Assembly (NCBI GenBank): GCA_030267565.1
Contig: BRXU01000028.1
Span: forward strand, 25,001 to 89,000
Direction of reading: 5' to 3'
Length of the DNA stretch: 64,000 nt
Origin: Pleodorina starrii
Lineage: Eukaryota; Chlorophyta; Chlorophyceae; Chlamydomonadales; Volvocaceae
The notes under the pieces were generated by a model, which was given only the letters and a program-made list of their open reading frames with translations, did not search any database and had not been told where the DNA came from. This document shows positions 1 to 10,429 of this stretch, one piece after another (position 1 is the first letter of the stretch; each line of letters starts with the position of its first letter). A program made the translations under genes and the position numbers.

Positions 1-147
1 TACATACATACATACATACATACATACATACATACATACATACATACATACATACATACATACATACATACATACATACATACATACATACATACATACA
101 TACATACATACATACATACATACATACATACATACATACATACATAC
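1..147. repeat. (TACA)n microsatellite, left of LINE
   Basis: Uninterrupted TACA tetranucleotide repeat running off the left edge of the window. It stops abruptly where LINE sequence begins. The same repeat resumes at the other end of the LINE, which implies that the element lies inside the microsatellite. Reading frames through it are open on both strands but are only Tyr-Ile-His-Thr type repeats and are not genes. Confidence 0.97.
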
Positions 148-3100
148 GAGCGCCCCTCCCGGGCCCTCACCGCCCTCATCCGGGAACAGAGCGATGGCGG
201 CAACGGGGGCGGCCCCGGCCCCTCCATGCTGCGCGACCCCCGCACGGGCCAGCTGGTCAGCGACGCCAGGCGACTGCCGCAGATCATCGCCAACTTCTGG
301 CAGGACGTCAGCGCCCTGCCATCGGAGGCCGAGCTGCCGGCATCGGTGAAGCAGCAGGCGCAGGCCCAGGTCCTGGAGGCCCTCCGAGACCACCCGCTGC
401 GACTGCCGGCAGACCCGGAAGACCCAGTCGGCCGGGCCCAAGTGGGCAGCACCGAGGTGGCCGCGGCTCTCAAGGCCACGCCGCGCGGAAAAGCGCCGGG
501 GTGGGATGGCCTGCCCGCGGAGCTCTACCGGGCCTTCCAGCGACAGTTCGCCCCCCTCCTGGCTGACCTATACACCGCCATCGGCACCACAGGCAACATG
601 CCCGCGCGGTTCACCGAGGGCATCATCAAGGTGCTCTATAAAAAGGGCGACCCCACACAGCCAGGCAACTACCGCCCCATCACCCTGCTCAACACGGACT
701 ACCGCATCCTCGCCAAAGTCATGGCAAATAGGCTTGGCCCCGCCCTGAATGCCACGATCTCTGCGGAGCAAACGGCCTTCCTCCCGGGGCGACACATTGG
801 CGCCAGCATCTTCACCCTCCGCTACCTTCCCCACCTCCTCCGACGCCAGGGACGCAACGCGCTGGTCGCCTTCCTCGACTTTGCCAAAGCCTACGATACG
901 GTCCACCGGGACTTTCTAGTGGCAGCGATGGCGGAGCTGGGCGCGTCCGAACAGCTCCGAAAGTGGGTACAGACGCTGCTGGCGGACACGCAGGCCCGGG
1001 CGCTGGTGGGAGGGAGGCAGTCAGAGCCGGTCAGCATGGCGGCGGGCGTCCGACAAGGCTGCCCGCTCGCCCCGCTGCTCTACCTCTTCGTCGCGCAAGC
1101 GCTGCTGTCATGGCTACAACGCAAGGGACTGGGCATTCGCCTGGGCCCAGCAGATGCCGAGCTAACCACGGCGGTGCAGTTTGCAGACGACGGAGAGGTG
1201 TTCCTGGAGGGCGACCACACCGTCCAAGCCTTCCTCGACGCCACGGAGACGTTTGCGCAGGCCACCGGACAGCGGCTAAACCGTGACAAAGTGGAGCTCC
1301 TGAGAGTTGGCCACCTGCCGGCACAGCCGCAGCAGCCACCCCAGCAGCCCCCACCTCAGCAGCCGCCAGGCCCGCCGGAAGCCGGCGCCCAGCTCCCACC
1401 GCCCGCGCCGCCGCCACCAGCACCAGGCCCGCCGCAAGCGCCAGCACCAGCCCATGCGCCCGCAGTGCCAAACATCCAGGGCCTGCGCCTGGTGCCTGCC
1501 GCGACCGCGCTCGGAGCTGGCTTCTCAAATAACCCAACAGGCCAGCAATCCAACTGGCACCGCGCCGGGGAGGAGATCCGCAAGCGGATGCACCGCGTCA
1601 CCAGACTTCGGCTGTCGGTGTTCGGCAGATGCAACCTCATATCGGCATACGCCTTACAGATCAGGACGTACCACTGGGAGCACGGCGGCCGAGGAGGGGG
1701 GGAAGAGGCCCGCCAGGTGGAGAGATGGGCAGCACAGGCAGGCGACCGCAGGGTCAGCCCCATGCAGCCATGTCAGCGCCTCACCGGCCTCCCAGGGCAG
1801 CTCATGTGGGGCGCGGCGCGAGACGGCGGATGCGGGCTGCTGCCGCTCACCCTGCACACCCGCGCACGGGAGGCGGTGAAGGCGGCCAAGCTCGCCCGGA
1901 CCGCCAGCCAGCCAGCAGACAACGCCCACTCGTCGGTACGAACGTTCGCCCAGCTGCTCCGTGGCTACCACCCGCTGCTGAGCCCCGGATCCGTGCTCAC
2001 CACGGGTGTGGTGCAGGGAGGGATGCCCCACCCAGGAACAGACCCCCTGCCCGCAGACGTCACGACACTCCTCGTCGCCCTCAGCTACCTCCCCCCCGTG
2101 CAAGATGTTGACACGACGCCACTGCCGGCCGCCGGGGACTGGTGCCTTAATATCCCGCTTTGGGGCAACCCCCTTTTGCCGAACGGTGCGCAACCGACCA
2201 GCGGGGCAGCGGAAGCGGGGGATGCAGCGGACGCGCAGGCGGCAGATCCAGACTTCGCGCCTGAGGAGGAGGACAGGGACATGGCTCCCAACCCGCTTCC
2301 TAGGCCAGGACTAGAGAGCCGCCACAGGCGTCTGGCGGCATGCAGGGCGTTGCGCACGGTGGGTGACCTGATGAGGGTGACGCAGGCCGCCGCATCCGCC
2401 CCGCGAGCAGCGGGCGAGTGGGAGGCCTGGGTAACAGCCAACCTTGACCCCAGCGACCTGACAGGCTTCAGGCGGACGACGACCATCGACGCCATCAACC
2501 GCCTCACGGCGGATATTAGCCCGGAATGGCGTGCAGCAGCAGCGACGGTGCTGGCGCACCCGGAACGCGCGGCAGGGCTGGATACGGAGGAGACGATACG
2601 AGCTCGGTTCGTGGGGCGGGTGGGCTGGCGGTTTGGGGGGTCACTCAGCACCAAGCTGCGCGACCTCTCCGTCCGCCAAGCCACCCTACTGCAGATGCAG
2701 CCGGTAACGGAGCGCCGGGCCCGCCTGCACGCAGCCTACGAGCGGGAAGCCCGGGAGCAGCCCGCAGCGGCGGCAGCGGCAGCAGGAGCCCACCCGCCGG
2801 GACATCAGCCAGCCGCCGCCGAAGTGGCGCCAGCAGCAGGCGTACTGGCAATGCTCCGGCGAATGTGGCCCATCAAATGGGAGCGCGAACACTTTGAGAC
2901 GCTCTGGCGGTTGGCACAGGACGGCGTGCCGCTTCCCGGCAACAGCCACATAAGGGGAGCGGCACCAGAACAATGCAAGTGCGGCGCGTACGGGGGAGCC
3001 GGCCCACACGCATGCTCGCCGCGCGCACACCACTTCTGGGAGTGCCCGGTGGCGCAAACGGTGGTGCAGCAGATCGCCGCCCACGTGCCCGGGCCCATCA

Positions 3101-3450
3101 CCCGGGCGAACGTGTGGCTGGCGGAGCCACCGCCAGGCGTGCAGCAGTGCGTGTGGGACGTGATCTGCCTGGCGGCGCTCACGGCCATGGAACGGGCGCG
3201 CGTGGGGCTGTGGGCAGTCAGGAACTCGCCCACCGCCCCGGATGCCCCAGACCCAGTCGAGGTGGCCAAGGCGCGCGCAGCGCTAGAATTTTGGCAGCGT
3301 GTGCGAGGGTTTGCAAAGCTAGACGTGCCAAGGCGGGGATGGGAGGGGGTAGGGCCTGACCACCCCATCCTGGCGGTGGTCAACGGCCACTTTCAGTGTG
3401 TGCAGCACGCAGGGATGGGTATGGAGGGAGGGGGAGGGGAAGTGGAGTGA
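148..3450 (+). CDS. LINE ORF2 reverse transcriptase, 5' truncated
   Basis: The frame is open from the microsatellite boundary. The first ATG is at 226 (1074 residues from there), but the native start has been lost with the 5' truncation. Counting from that ATG, RT motif A (FLDFAKAYDTV) is at about 216-226, motif B (GVRQGCPLAPLLYLF) at 274-288 and the catalytic FADD of motif C at 319-322. A Pro/Gln/Ala-rich linker follows the RT. Near the C terminus a Cys/His cluster (CKCGAY...HHFWECPVA) fits the zinc-binding region at the end of many L1-clade ORF2 proteins. The N-terminal endonuclease domain is absent. The frame has no internal stop, so the insertion is probably fairly young, but as a truncated copy it should not be autonomous. 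Confidence 0.88.
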   Translation, partial: ERPSRALTALIREQSDGGNGGGPGPSMLRDPRTGQLVSDARRLPQIIANFWQDVSALPSEAELPASVKQQAQAQVLEALRDHPLRLPADPEDPVGRAQVGSTEVAAALKATPRGKAPGWDGLPAELYRAFQRQFAPLLADLYTAIGTTGNMPARFTEGIIKVLYKKGDPTQPGNYRPITLLNTDYRILAKVMANRLGPALNATISAEQTAFLPGRHIGASIFTLRYLPHLLRRQGRNALVAFLDFAKAYDTVHRDFLVAAMAELGASEQLRKWVQTLLADTQARALVGGRQSEPVSMAAGVRQGCPLAPLLYLFVAQALLSWLQRKGLGIRLGPADAELTTAVQFADDGEVFLEGDHTVQAFLDATETFAQATGQRLNRDKVELLRVGHLPAQPQQPPQQPPPQQPPGPPEAGAQLPPPAPPPPAPGPPQAPAPAHAPAVPNIQGLRLVPAATALGAGFSNNPTGQQSNWHRAGEEIRKRMHRVTRLRLSVFGRCNLISAYALQIRTYHWEHGGRGGGEEARQVERWAAQAGDRRVSPMQPCQRLTGLPGQLMWGAARDGGCGLLPLTLHTRAREAVKAAKLARTASQPADNAHSSVRTFAQLLRGYHPLLSPGSVLTTGVVQGGMPHPGTDPLPADVTTLLVALSYLPPVQDVDTTPLPAAGDWCLNIPLWGNPLLPNGAQPTSGAAEAGDAADAQAADPDFAPEEEDRDMAPNPLPRPGLESRHRRLAACRALRTVGDLMRVTQAAASAPRAAGEWEAWVTANLDPSDLTGFRRTTTIDAINRLTADISPEWRAAAATVLAHPERAAGLDTEETIRARFVGRVGWRFGGSLSTKLRDLSVRQATLLQMQPVTERRARLHAAYEREAREQPAAAAAAAGAHPPGHQPAAAEVAPAAGVLAMLRRMWPIKWEREHFETLWRLAQDGVPLPGNSHIRGAAPEQCKCGAYGGAGPHACSPRAHHFWECPVAQTVVQQIAAHVPGPITRANVWLAEPPPGVQQCVWDVICLAALTAMERARVGLWAVRNSPTAPDAPDPVEVAKARAALEFWQRVRGFAKLDVPRRGWEGVGPDHPILAVVNGHFQCVQHAGMGMEGGGGEVE

Positions 3451-4260
3451 GGGGATGAAGGGGCTTTATGGGTGAGGGAGGGAACTTAGGGCGTCGAGGC
3501 AGGGAGGCGTGAGAGGAGGGGAGGAGGAGGGGGGGGGTCCTTCGGGTCCGAGAGGACTTAGGGTGCAGAGACCGCCGCAGGCTGCCTTTTGTAGGCAAGG
3601 GAGGCTTTAGGGAGCGGGTTTAGCGAGAGTGAGGAGAGTTGGCGAGGTGCCGCCTAGTGCGAACTATAGCTCCGTCACCTAGCCCGCTGCCGCAAGGCCC
3701 GCTCCCGACCTCCTGCCGCGTCGAGGCCAAGCGGCGCTCTGGAGCTCGGCCTCTAGGGGCCACCCCCCGGCCTCTCCGGGGCCGTCGTAGTAGGAGTAGT
3801 AGCAGGGGTAGGGCGCGCGCTGTCTTGGGTTCTCCTTTGGTGCTGACCGCCCACGAGCCGGACCAAGCTCGGGGCAGGTTCTCAGCGCTTTGTTTTCGCG
3901 CCTAGAGGAGCACCGCCAGCCGGTAGCAGGCCGGCCGGGCGCCCCGGCGCTGCAAGGACTTCAGGGCGGGCAGGACAGCGCGGGCGCCGCGTAGTGCGCC
4001 GGCGCGACTGCTGTTTGTGCGGACGAAGGGCCCAGCTGCCGTATAAGGCAGGCTGTGAGCTCAAGCTTTTGGGGAGCCGCTGCGCCGTACACCCGTATAT
4101 GGGGTATACGACGCAGCCAGCTCTGCGTCGAGCAGGAGGGGGTAGCGGCCCCTCACGCCCTTCTCCCACCGCAAGGGGGAGAGTGCTTAGGCGGTCTTTC
4201 CGTCGGGGCTGGGTTAGCAGCCCCTGGCCAGCGTCAGGGCCCGGTCAGATACTGTAACGA
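3451..4260 (+). other. LINE 3' untranslated region
   Basis: GC-rich non-coding tail of the LINE between the ORF2 stop and the TACA tract. It has G-runs just after the stop and no convincing reading frame. It ends with a TGTAA signal. Confidence 0.7.
4253..4257 (+). promoter_or_regulatory. TGTAA poly(A) signal of the LINE
   Basis: TGTAA is the usual polyadenylation signal of chlamydomonadalean algae. It lies immediately before the 3' end of the LINE, where the retrotransposon transcript should be processed. Confidence 0.5.
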
Positions 4261-4540
4261 CACATACATACATACATACATACATACATACATACATACA
4301 TACATACATACATACATACATACATACATACATACATACATACATACATACATACATACATACATACATACATACATACATACATACATACATACATACA
4401 TACATACATACATACATACATACATACATACATACATACATACATACATACATACATACATACATACATACATACATACATACATACATACATACATACA
4501 TACATACATACATACATACATACATACATACATACATACA
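4261..4540. repeat. (TACA)n microsatellite, right of LINE
   Basis: About 70 perfect TACA units following the LINE 3' end. The reading frames on both strands are low-complexity artefacts. Together with 1-147 it brackets the LINE. Confidence 0.97.
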
Positions 4541-4998
4541 TCCCTTGTATTTCCCGGGCGGTGGATGGAGCTGGCTCACTCCTGATTGCATGACATATCT
4601 ACACACCCCACGAACGAACGAGCGAATCAACAGCTGACTACGCACACCACTAAGCACGCACACGCACGCACACACAACCCATACGTATGTACATGCTACC
4701 CAAGCACAGCCTGACGTGCGTGTGCCCTGCCCCCACCTCGCCCCACACGAGTCGTGCCCCGCCCGCACTCGCACGCTTGCACCCTCCGGTCCGTGACATC
4801 ATCACCTATATATGTATCCTAGGTAGCTTGAATACCGCCGTGGATGCGTTTATTATGCTCTAATAGCAATAACAAGTAAGCTAATGATACTATTTTTGTG
4901 ATCCCGTAATTCCCCGCCGCCCGCCCGTCCGCCCTACGATACCTGCCCGCTGCCACCCACGGCCCACCGCCGCCTGCCTGCCTCTTTACTTCTGTCAG
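4541..4998 (+). other. Probable intron of the FAR-17a-like gene
   Basis: No coding signal on either strand. It ends in a pyrimidine-rich tract and CAG at 4996-4998, directly before the first recognisable exon. The upstream exons of that gene probably lie left of the LINE, outside the window, so the LINE and microsatellite would be intronic. Confidence 0.5.
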
Positions 4999-7063
4999 GT
5001 GGGACTTTCGCCGTTTGTTGTCCATGAGTCGTTCGTCAATCCCAGCAACTATATGCGCCATGCGGGCAACAGCGGACTGGCGCTGCTGCAAGTGGCGCTC
5101 ACGCGCCTGCCCATAGTGTCGTACCACTTCACGGTACGGCAACAGCTCGGGGCGGGCTCGCTCGCTTGCATACATTCTTGATGTATGATTTTGCCGATGT
5201 ATGTCGTTGAAGGTAGATACGGTTGAAAGGTGCTTCAGTGCGTGTCAGTTTTGGGTTGTGTATGTTTGTGCTGGTCTGAGAGAGACGCGTCTCCCAGGCT
5301 TCACACAGTCTGTCTGCCATGCATGTATGTATGTGTGCAGCTGTCGTTCATAACCGTTCCCGATCTCGTCCGTTACGTTCAAATCCCATGTATGGTTGTC
5401 GTCCACTACTCGGCGGCTCGTGCTCGGTCGTGTTCACGCAATTCACGCAATTTATTTTACTATTTGTCGTTGATATGGCAGCAGCAGTGCGTGCGTGGAC
5501 TCCAGGGCCCAGCCAGATAGCTAGACTCTATCTATCTTGGAACGTACAGCAGTGCCATGCGTGGGGCCAGCTGGCTGTGCATTGCAGCGACCAGACCAAA
5601 CCAGACAGCTTTGCCGGACCAGATGGACCAGCCAAACAGAAACGAGAGACGGAACCGGCGCTACCGAGAGGGATCGATGAAATGGCGCGAAAACCCGCCG
5701 CGGCTACCACGGTGGTGGCTGGGGGGTGGGGTATTGATCGATCCTGCAGGCGTGAGGCTCTCATTAATGCATCGAGCCCCAGCAGAAATAAAGCTAGCTT
5801 ACTTGGATTTTAGCATGTCGATGTGTCTTCACTCCAACCACGCGCGGGGAGTGAAGTTTCTTCTCCCATGCATACCGACATTCAACCGGATAAAGTACGT
5901 ACATCGCTACGGCGCGTTATTTGCCATCCGTACGTACGTCATCCACAGGCCCTATATTTGTACATCACGTCGTACGCGGTCTTCGTCTGGATCTACGGCG
6001 AAGTCTCTGGCAACTGGCGCTATGGCCTCAACTGGGAGACGGTCCGCGGTGTTGCGAGTCACGTGGGCTTGACGGTGCTGGTGTTTCTGGTTTTCCTGAT
6101 CATGTAAGGTTGTTATAAGGTTGTTACTCAGGCGGTTGGTTGTGCAACAGCCCTGGGTTTCACCTTCGCGTTTATTTGTATTGTTTGTTGCGGTTGCTGC
6201 CTTGGGTGGCCCCATTGAGCTCTTAGTTATTGGCTCTCAGTTATTAGCTTTCAGCTGTTATTCAGCTCCTTTGTAATTAATTTAATTAGTTCTGCGTTTG
6301 ATGATCGCTCGTATAGCCCCACCTCCACTATCTGCTCCCATAACACACGCCCCGCGCGGCCCCCGATCGGGCTAACCATCATTCTAATTCATATGTACAT
6401 AATCTATTTATATTTAGTGTCTTATTTCTCGCACCATAGCACCTGCGTCAAACAATCAATATTAATTAATTACAGAGGAGCTGGATAACAGCTACTTAGT
6501 GCGATCGCACGACTCTGTGGGTCTGTGAGCAATCAAGTCTGCTGGTCACTGCCGCCGTCACCAGCGCAGCTCCTGTTGCCCTCGCTACATACCCCGCCTC
6601 CGTCTGCTGCAGGCCTAGGGTCGCGGACCTCTTGGCATCTCCCGCATGTACGGAATAGATAGGGTAGTCCATCCCTGCTTCGTTTGTCTATCTCAGTCTG
6701 TCTCACATCCCCTTTCTCACTGTCTAACATCCTATCCAATAAAATCCTAATAATAACTACACGCTCGATCGGTCTCTTGCATTGCTTGGCTTGTTATTAC
6801 ATACACGGTCTCCTCATCATTATTAAACGCTCGCTCCCATGTACGCATACGCACGCAGGTACGGAGTTGCACTGCTGCGTGAGATTCTGGGCAGGCGGTG
6901 GGTGAGCAGGGCTGGCTACTGGGAGTTTGAGTTGGACGCGGCGCCGCCGGCTCCAGGGCGGCCGGAGTCCGCGGAGGCGGTGATGAGGGGCGCTCCGCCG
7001 CAGTGCATGCGGAATGATGCGCTAGCGATCGAGGCGGCAGCGGGGCCATCCAGCACCAAATAG
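4999..7063 (+). CDS. FAR-17a/AIG1-like integral membrane protein, C-terminal three exons
   Basis: Exons read at 4999-5133, 5949-6103 and 6859-7063, with splice phases 0, then 2. Together they make 164 codons plus a TAG stop. The TAA apparent at 6105 belongs to the GTAAGG donor site of the second intron and is not the stop. The peptide has three membrane segments: one around ALLQVALTRLPIVSYHF, one around LYLYITSYAVFVWIYGE, and one around VGLTVLVFLVFLIMYGVALL. The His-containing HAGNS before the first of these and the W-x-YG spacing resemble the C-terminal half of the FAR-17a/AIG1/ADTRP family, multi-pass membrane threonine hydrolases of fatty acid esters. The catalytic Thr would be upstream and cannot be seen. 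The hydrophilic tail of about 45 residues is unlike the short animal tails. Exon structure is strongly supported; the family is a recognition by eye. Confidence 0.62.
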
Positions 7064-7414
7064 CAGGTGGGGGAACATCCAGATGGATAGCGCACGCAGT
7101 GCATAAAGATAATAATGGGACCACGCATGAGCGAGCGCGTGAACGTATGTACGTATGTACTGACCCTTCGTACGAACATCGTCACGCATTTGTGCGGAGT
7201 GCAGCGAGTCGAGTCGAGTCGAGTCGCGGCGATTGAACGAACGAACGCAGCGAGTCAAGGGCAGCGAGCGCACACCCTTCGTTGCGTGTCTCAACATGGG
7301 GTGGCGTGTTTGTTACGATGCGGCGCTCCTCAGACGTTGCTGCACCGCAGCCTGCAGCAAGCAATTGATGCAACAGCTGCGCTCCTGAGGAGTCAATGAA
7401 TCAAATGATGATGA
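7064..7414. other. Intergenic spacer
   Basis: No supported gene. It holds a short GAGTC run (about 7206-7226) and GTAC-rich sequence. It separates the FAR-17a-like gene from the next ORF. Confidence 0.4.
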
Positions 7415-8329
7415 GTGTATGTATTTAAGCGAGCTGGCGGACGGCGGGCGGCGGCAACGGGCCATGCGTGCCCGGCGCGCCATCCCTACGCGAGCCGGGG
7501 CATATTTGCTAGGGTAGCAGGTCGGGTAGCAGATATGCGAAGCTTGGACGAGTTGCCGGCGGCGACAAGCTGCGGTGCAGACAACACCCGACTGTCGGAC
7601 TTCCCGTCGGTCGTCCCTGTGCCGATTCAGTGGAACCCGGAGCTTTTGTTGCACGGCGAGCTCGCCATCGACGTCTCTACGAACCCGCGCATGAGCTTCA
7701 TGAGCGTGGACACGAGGTCTTACCTGCACAGGATGTACTGCCGCCTGCTACTGCCGCCGGGTGAGGGAGACCGGAGCTACGGGGAGGTATGGGCCACGGC
7801 CGTGCATGCACGTATGGGGGCCGCAGAGGACGACCTCCCGCCCGAGGTGCACTCGCAACTTCTGACTTCCTTCGCGTGTGCACCGATGAAGTTCGTGCGC
7901 GACCTAAACGTGCGGGAGCGCGAGCAAGCCGCCACTGGCGTAACAACTATGTACCAGCTGCATGGCGAAGTCAGCATTGGGCCACTGACCCTCCGGCCTG
8001 GTGCGTGGTTCTTGTGCAAACCAGGGGGTGAGCAAGTGCAGAGCGTGTGGTTTGGGCGAGTCGCGCGCATCATGCACAACGGGCCCGACGGGGAGAGCCG
8101 TGTCATCATCGAGGCGCAATGGCACGAGTGCACGCGCATTGACAAGTACTACCGTATGCCTGTGGTGTCCGCGACCCCGGTGCTGCACGCATGCGGCCCC
8201 ATGTGGCTTGCGGACGACATAGTCCCGATTCACTGCTGGCCTGAGAGCTTCCATGATCGCGTGGACCGGCTGCTCATGGTCGCACGGTCGTGGTCTTTCC
8301 TGCAGCGCCTTTGCGGTGTCTTCTGTTGA
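7415..8329 (+). CDS. Hypothetical protein, 304 aa, possibly with a BAH-like segment
   Basis: A single open frame with GC-rich third positions. The first ATG is at 7415, but the Arg/Ala-rich first 40 residues look non-coding, and the ATG at 7535 (MRSLDELPAA) is a more natural start, giving about 264 residues. The segment containing LRPGAWFLCKPGG and VWFGRVARIMHNGPDGE, followed by VIIEAQWHE, loosely resembles a BAH-type reader module (extended strand, then an R-I turn, then an aromatic W). It also recalls the C-terminal tails of some plant and algal transposases. No catalytic motif is visible, and function is not assigned. In a TE-dense region it could be a transposon-derived fragment. A TGTAA signal lies about 195 bp downstream. 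Confidence 0.5.
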   Translation: MYVFKRAGGRRAAATGHACPARHPYASRGIFARVAGRVADMRSLDELPAATSCGADNTRLSDFPSVVPVPIQWNPELLLHGELAIDVSTNPRMSFMSVDTRSYLHRMYCRLLLPPGEGDRSYGEVWATAVHARMGAAEDDLPPEVHSQLLTSFACAPMKFVRDLNVREREQAATGVTTMYQLHGEVSIGPLTLRPGAWFLCKPGGEQVQSVWFGRVARIMHNGPDGESRVIIEAQWHECTRIDKYYRMPVVSATPVLHACGPMWLADDIVPIHCWPESFHDRVDRLLMVARSWSFLQRLCGVFC

Positions 8330-8344
8330 TGACCGAAACATCAG

Positions 8345-8492
8345 CGCGCAGTGCGGCGGGGCAGTGGGCGGGGGCGGCATGGACTTTTGGCGGACTGAGA
8401 CTCGGGTTGGTGCGGTTGCACGAGACACATCGGCGCGCAGCGGGGCAGTGGGCGGGGGCGGCATGGACTTTTGGCGGACTGAGACTCGGGTA
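8345..8492. repeat. Two direct repeats of about 60 bp
   Basis: The stretch from CGCGCAG to GAGACTCGGGT occurs at 8345-8407 and again at 8434-8492, nearly identical. It lies directly 3' of the hypothetical ORF, in its probable 3' UTR. Confidence 0.75.
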
Positions 8493-8523
8493 TGTTTATA
8501 TTCTCGTGCTGTCTCTCTGGGCC

Positions 8524-8528
8524 TGTAA
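8524..8528 (+). promoter_or_regulatory. TGTAA poly(A) signal
   Basis: Candidate polyadenylation signal for the 7415-8329 gene, about 195 bp beyond its stop. Confidence 0.3.
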
Positions 8529-8825
8529 TCTCGTGGCACTGCAGAGGCTGACGTGCGGACCGACTGTGCAAGCGAGAGAGCAAGCGAGACGGGAAGCGGG
8601 GACCGGCTGCATTGGGCCCTTACACTGCAGGAGAACTCAGGCCAGCAACACATGAAGGCCGCGCGCAAACGGCGCCCACCGAGCCGCCCGCCTTCCGGGA
8701 ATTTATTTAGACGACCGCTCCTTAATTTCCAACGTAGTATAGGACACTGCAAGCGTATTACGGTGCACAAATTTACCAATTAATTAAGTAATCACAGGTG
8801 ACTTGGAAAATAGCTACGGCGCAGC

Positions 8826-9062
8826 ACATGCATAGCAGAAGGCGTGGCAGGAGCTTAGCAACGCTTCACAGGCGGTTAGCAGCTAAGATGCTAGCTGCGA
8901 CGAATCTGCTGGCCTAGCAGCTAGGGTTGCTATGATCATGCCTAGCAGGTTAGCAGGATATTAGCAGTCTTAGCAGGCCCTAACAGGCAAAACTGCCGTA
9001 GCAGGGCCCCCCTGCTAGGCTTCTGCCAGCGTAGCAAGCGGATCTGATACGTAGCAGATAGG
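8826..9062. repeat. Degenerate TAGCAG cluster
   Basis: About a dozen copies of (T/C/G)TAGCAG or one-base variants in about 235 bp, irregularly spaced and on both strands (TAGCAG and CTGCTA). No ORF of note. The rest of 8493-9690 shows no supported feature. Confidence 0.6.
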
Positions 9063-9699
9063 CCCCGGCTCGCGTAGGGCATCCGATCTCAGCTTTTGAA
9101 AATGCGTGGCAGCTAGTCGGTAATGTATGTACGTACCATGGATGGCATGGGCGGGGTAGAACTGATCGGCTTCCGCTGCTGCAGCCACGAACGTACGGCA
9201 CTAACTGCCGGGGTAGGTGGAGGGCGGTGGTGACGTGTGTATCGGCCGTCGGTCCCCTGGTGCTAGTTGCGGGGGGATGCATGTTTGTGGGGCGTTCAAA
9301 TGTATGTGTCCCTGTATTGGCCGCAAGGCAGGAGCGGAACGCAGTTGACAGCAGCGGAGGGATCCCGGAGCAAACGAACAGACCATCTTTCATTGATACG
9401 GCTTGCTCAGCAGCATGCGTAATGGTTCGTTCGGCGCGTGCTAACGCAATACAGAGAACGAATGAGCGTACATGCGTACATGCATGGCGGGCTCAAATCT
9501 GCACCTCCTGCACACGCATGCTTGCACTCGACTTGCTCTCACATTTGGGTCACGTTCTCCCGCCCCCCGCCCGGACATACCGACCTGCTGATAATGCACC
9601 CGCCGCTAGCTCAGCACTCCTGCATGCCCGTCATTGAACCGCCCGGCAATCAACACGCACCGGCCCCGAAAGTTGCAGTCTGCCGGGTGACGTTTAACG

Positions 9700-10393
9700 C
9701 GCTTCGCAAATGTGTGGGTATGAGGAGGCATGGAGCTTCCACACGCAGCCGCAGCCCTGCCAGCGACCAGCGTACACGCCGCCACTGGCGCACCGTCAGG
9801 CCATGTGGCGGCACTTCGACCAGCTGCTGGCAGCCGGCATCACCGAGAGAGCGCTACGACCCACAGCTCCATGGCGCCCGGGACGCTTTCGCCGCCGTCG
9901 TGAACCCGCTGCACATCGTCACCAAGGCGGACGGCGATATCCGGCCGGTCATTGACACCCCTCGGCAACCGGCGTCAACGCGTGCATGGACCCGCTGCCC
10001 TGCCCCTTGCCGGACCTCTCCACCATCCTCCACGACCTCCCGCCGAACGGCTACCTGCTGGGCAAACGGGACCTGGCCAGCGGTTTCCATCACGTAAAGC
10101 TCTGTCCCGAGGCGCGGCGCTTCATGGGCTTCCTGCATCCCACCACCGGGGAGCTGCAACGGCGGGTCGCCAGCTAGAGCCCGCCCATCTTCAACGAGGT
10201 CACCGGCGCGGCGACGGAAATCTTCCAGCGCGTCTGTGACGCTCGCGGCATCCGGGTGCGTATCTACGTGTACGTGGACGACTTCATGTTGCTCGGTGAG
10301 CGGCACGAGGACGTGCGTGCGGCCTTCGACGTGCTGGATGAGGTGGGCGCCAAGCTGGGGCTGGAGTGGAAGACAGCAAGGACCGTCTGTTGA
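9700..10393 (+). pseudogene. DIRS-like reverse transcriptase fragment
   Basis: Recognisable RT pieces lie in three frames. HFDQLLAAGI comes first, then NPLHIVTKADGDIRPVID, then a longer run with motif A (KRDLASGFHHVKL), SPPIFNEV and motif C (IYVYVDDFMLL). The frame changes near 9860 and 9960, and an in-frame TAG at 10175-10177 falls between motif A and SPPIFNEV. The catalytic Asp of motif A and the DD of motif C are still present. Not functional. Confidence 0.75.
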
Positions 10394-10429
10394 TTGTTGC
10401 TGCCAAGGAGGCTGCGACACATTTTTCAG

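Larger units (their letters stand above)
148..4260 (+). mobile_element. 5'-truncated L1-type non-LTR retrotransposon (LINE)
   Basis: A 4.1-kb insertion bounded on both sides by (TACA)n. It consists of one long reading frame with a reverse transcriptase followed by about 810 bp of 3' UTR. There is no ORF1 and no apurinic-type endonuclease domain, so the left end is a 5' truncation, the usual result of incomplete target-primed reverse transcription. A TGTAA poly(A) signal lies seven to eight bases before the right TACA tract and there is no poly(A) tail. Either the TACA tract is the element's own 3' tail, or the element inserts preferentially into TACA arrays. Confidence 0.85.

Noticed and set aside
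1031..2684. Minus-strand frames across the LINE
   Set aside because: Shadows of the GC-rich ORF2 frame, which has the real RT motifs.
4214..4774. Long frames in the TACA repeat on both strands
   Set aside because: Pure tetranucleotide repeat translations (YVCM, HTYI); no gene.
6105..6107. TAA as the stop of the FAR-17a-like gene
   Set aside because: It lies in a GTAAGG donor, and splicing to 6859 continues the membrane segment in phase.
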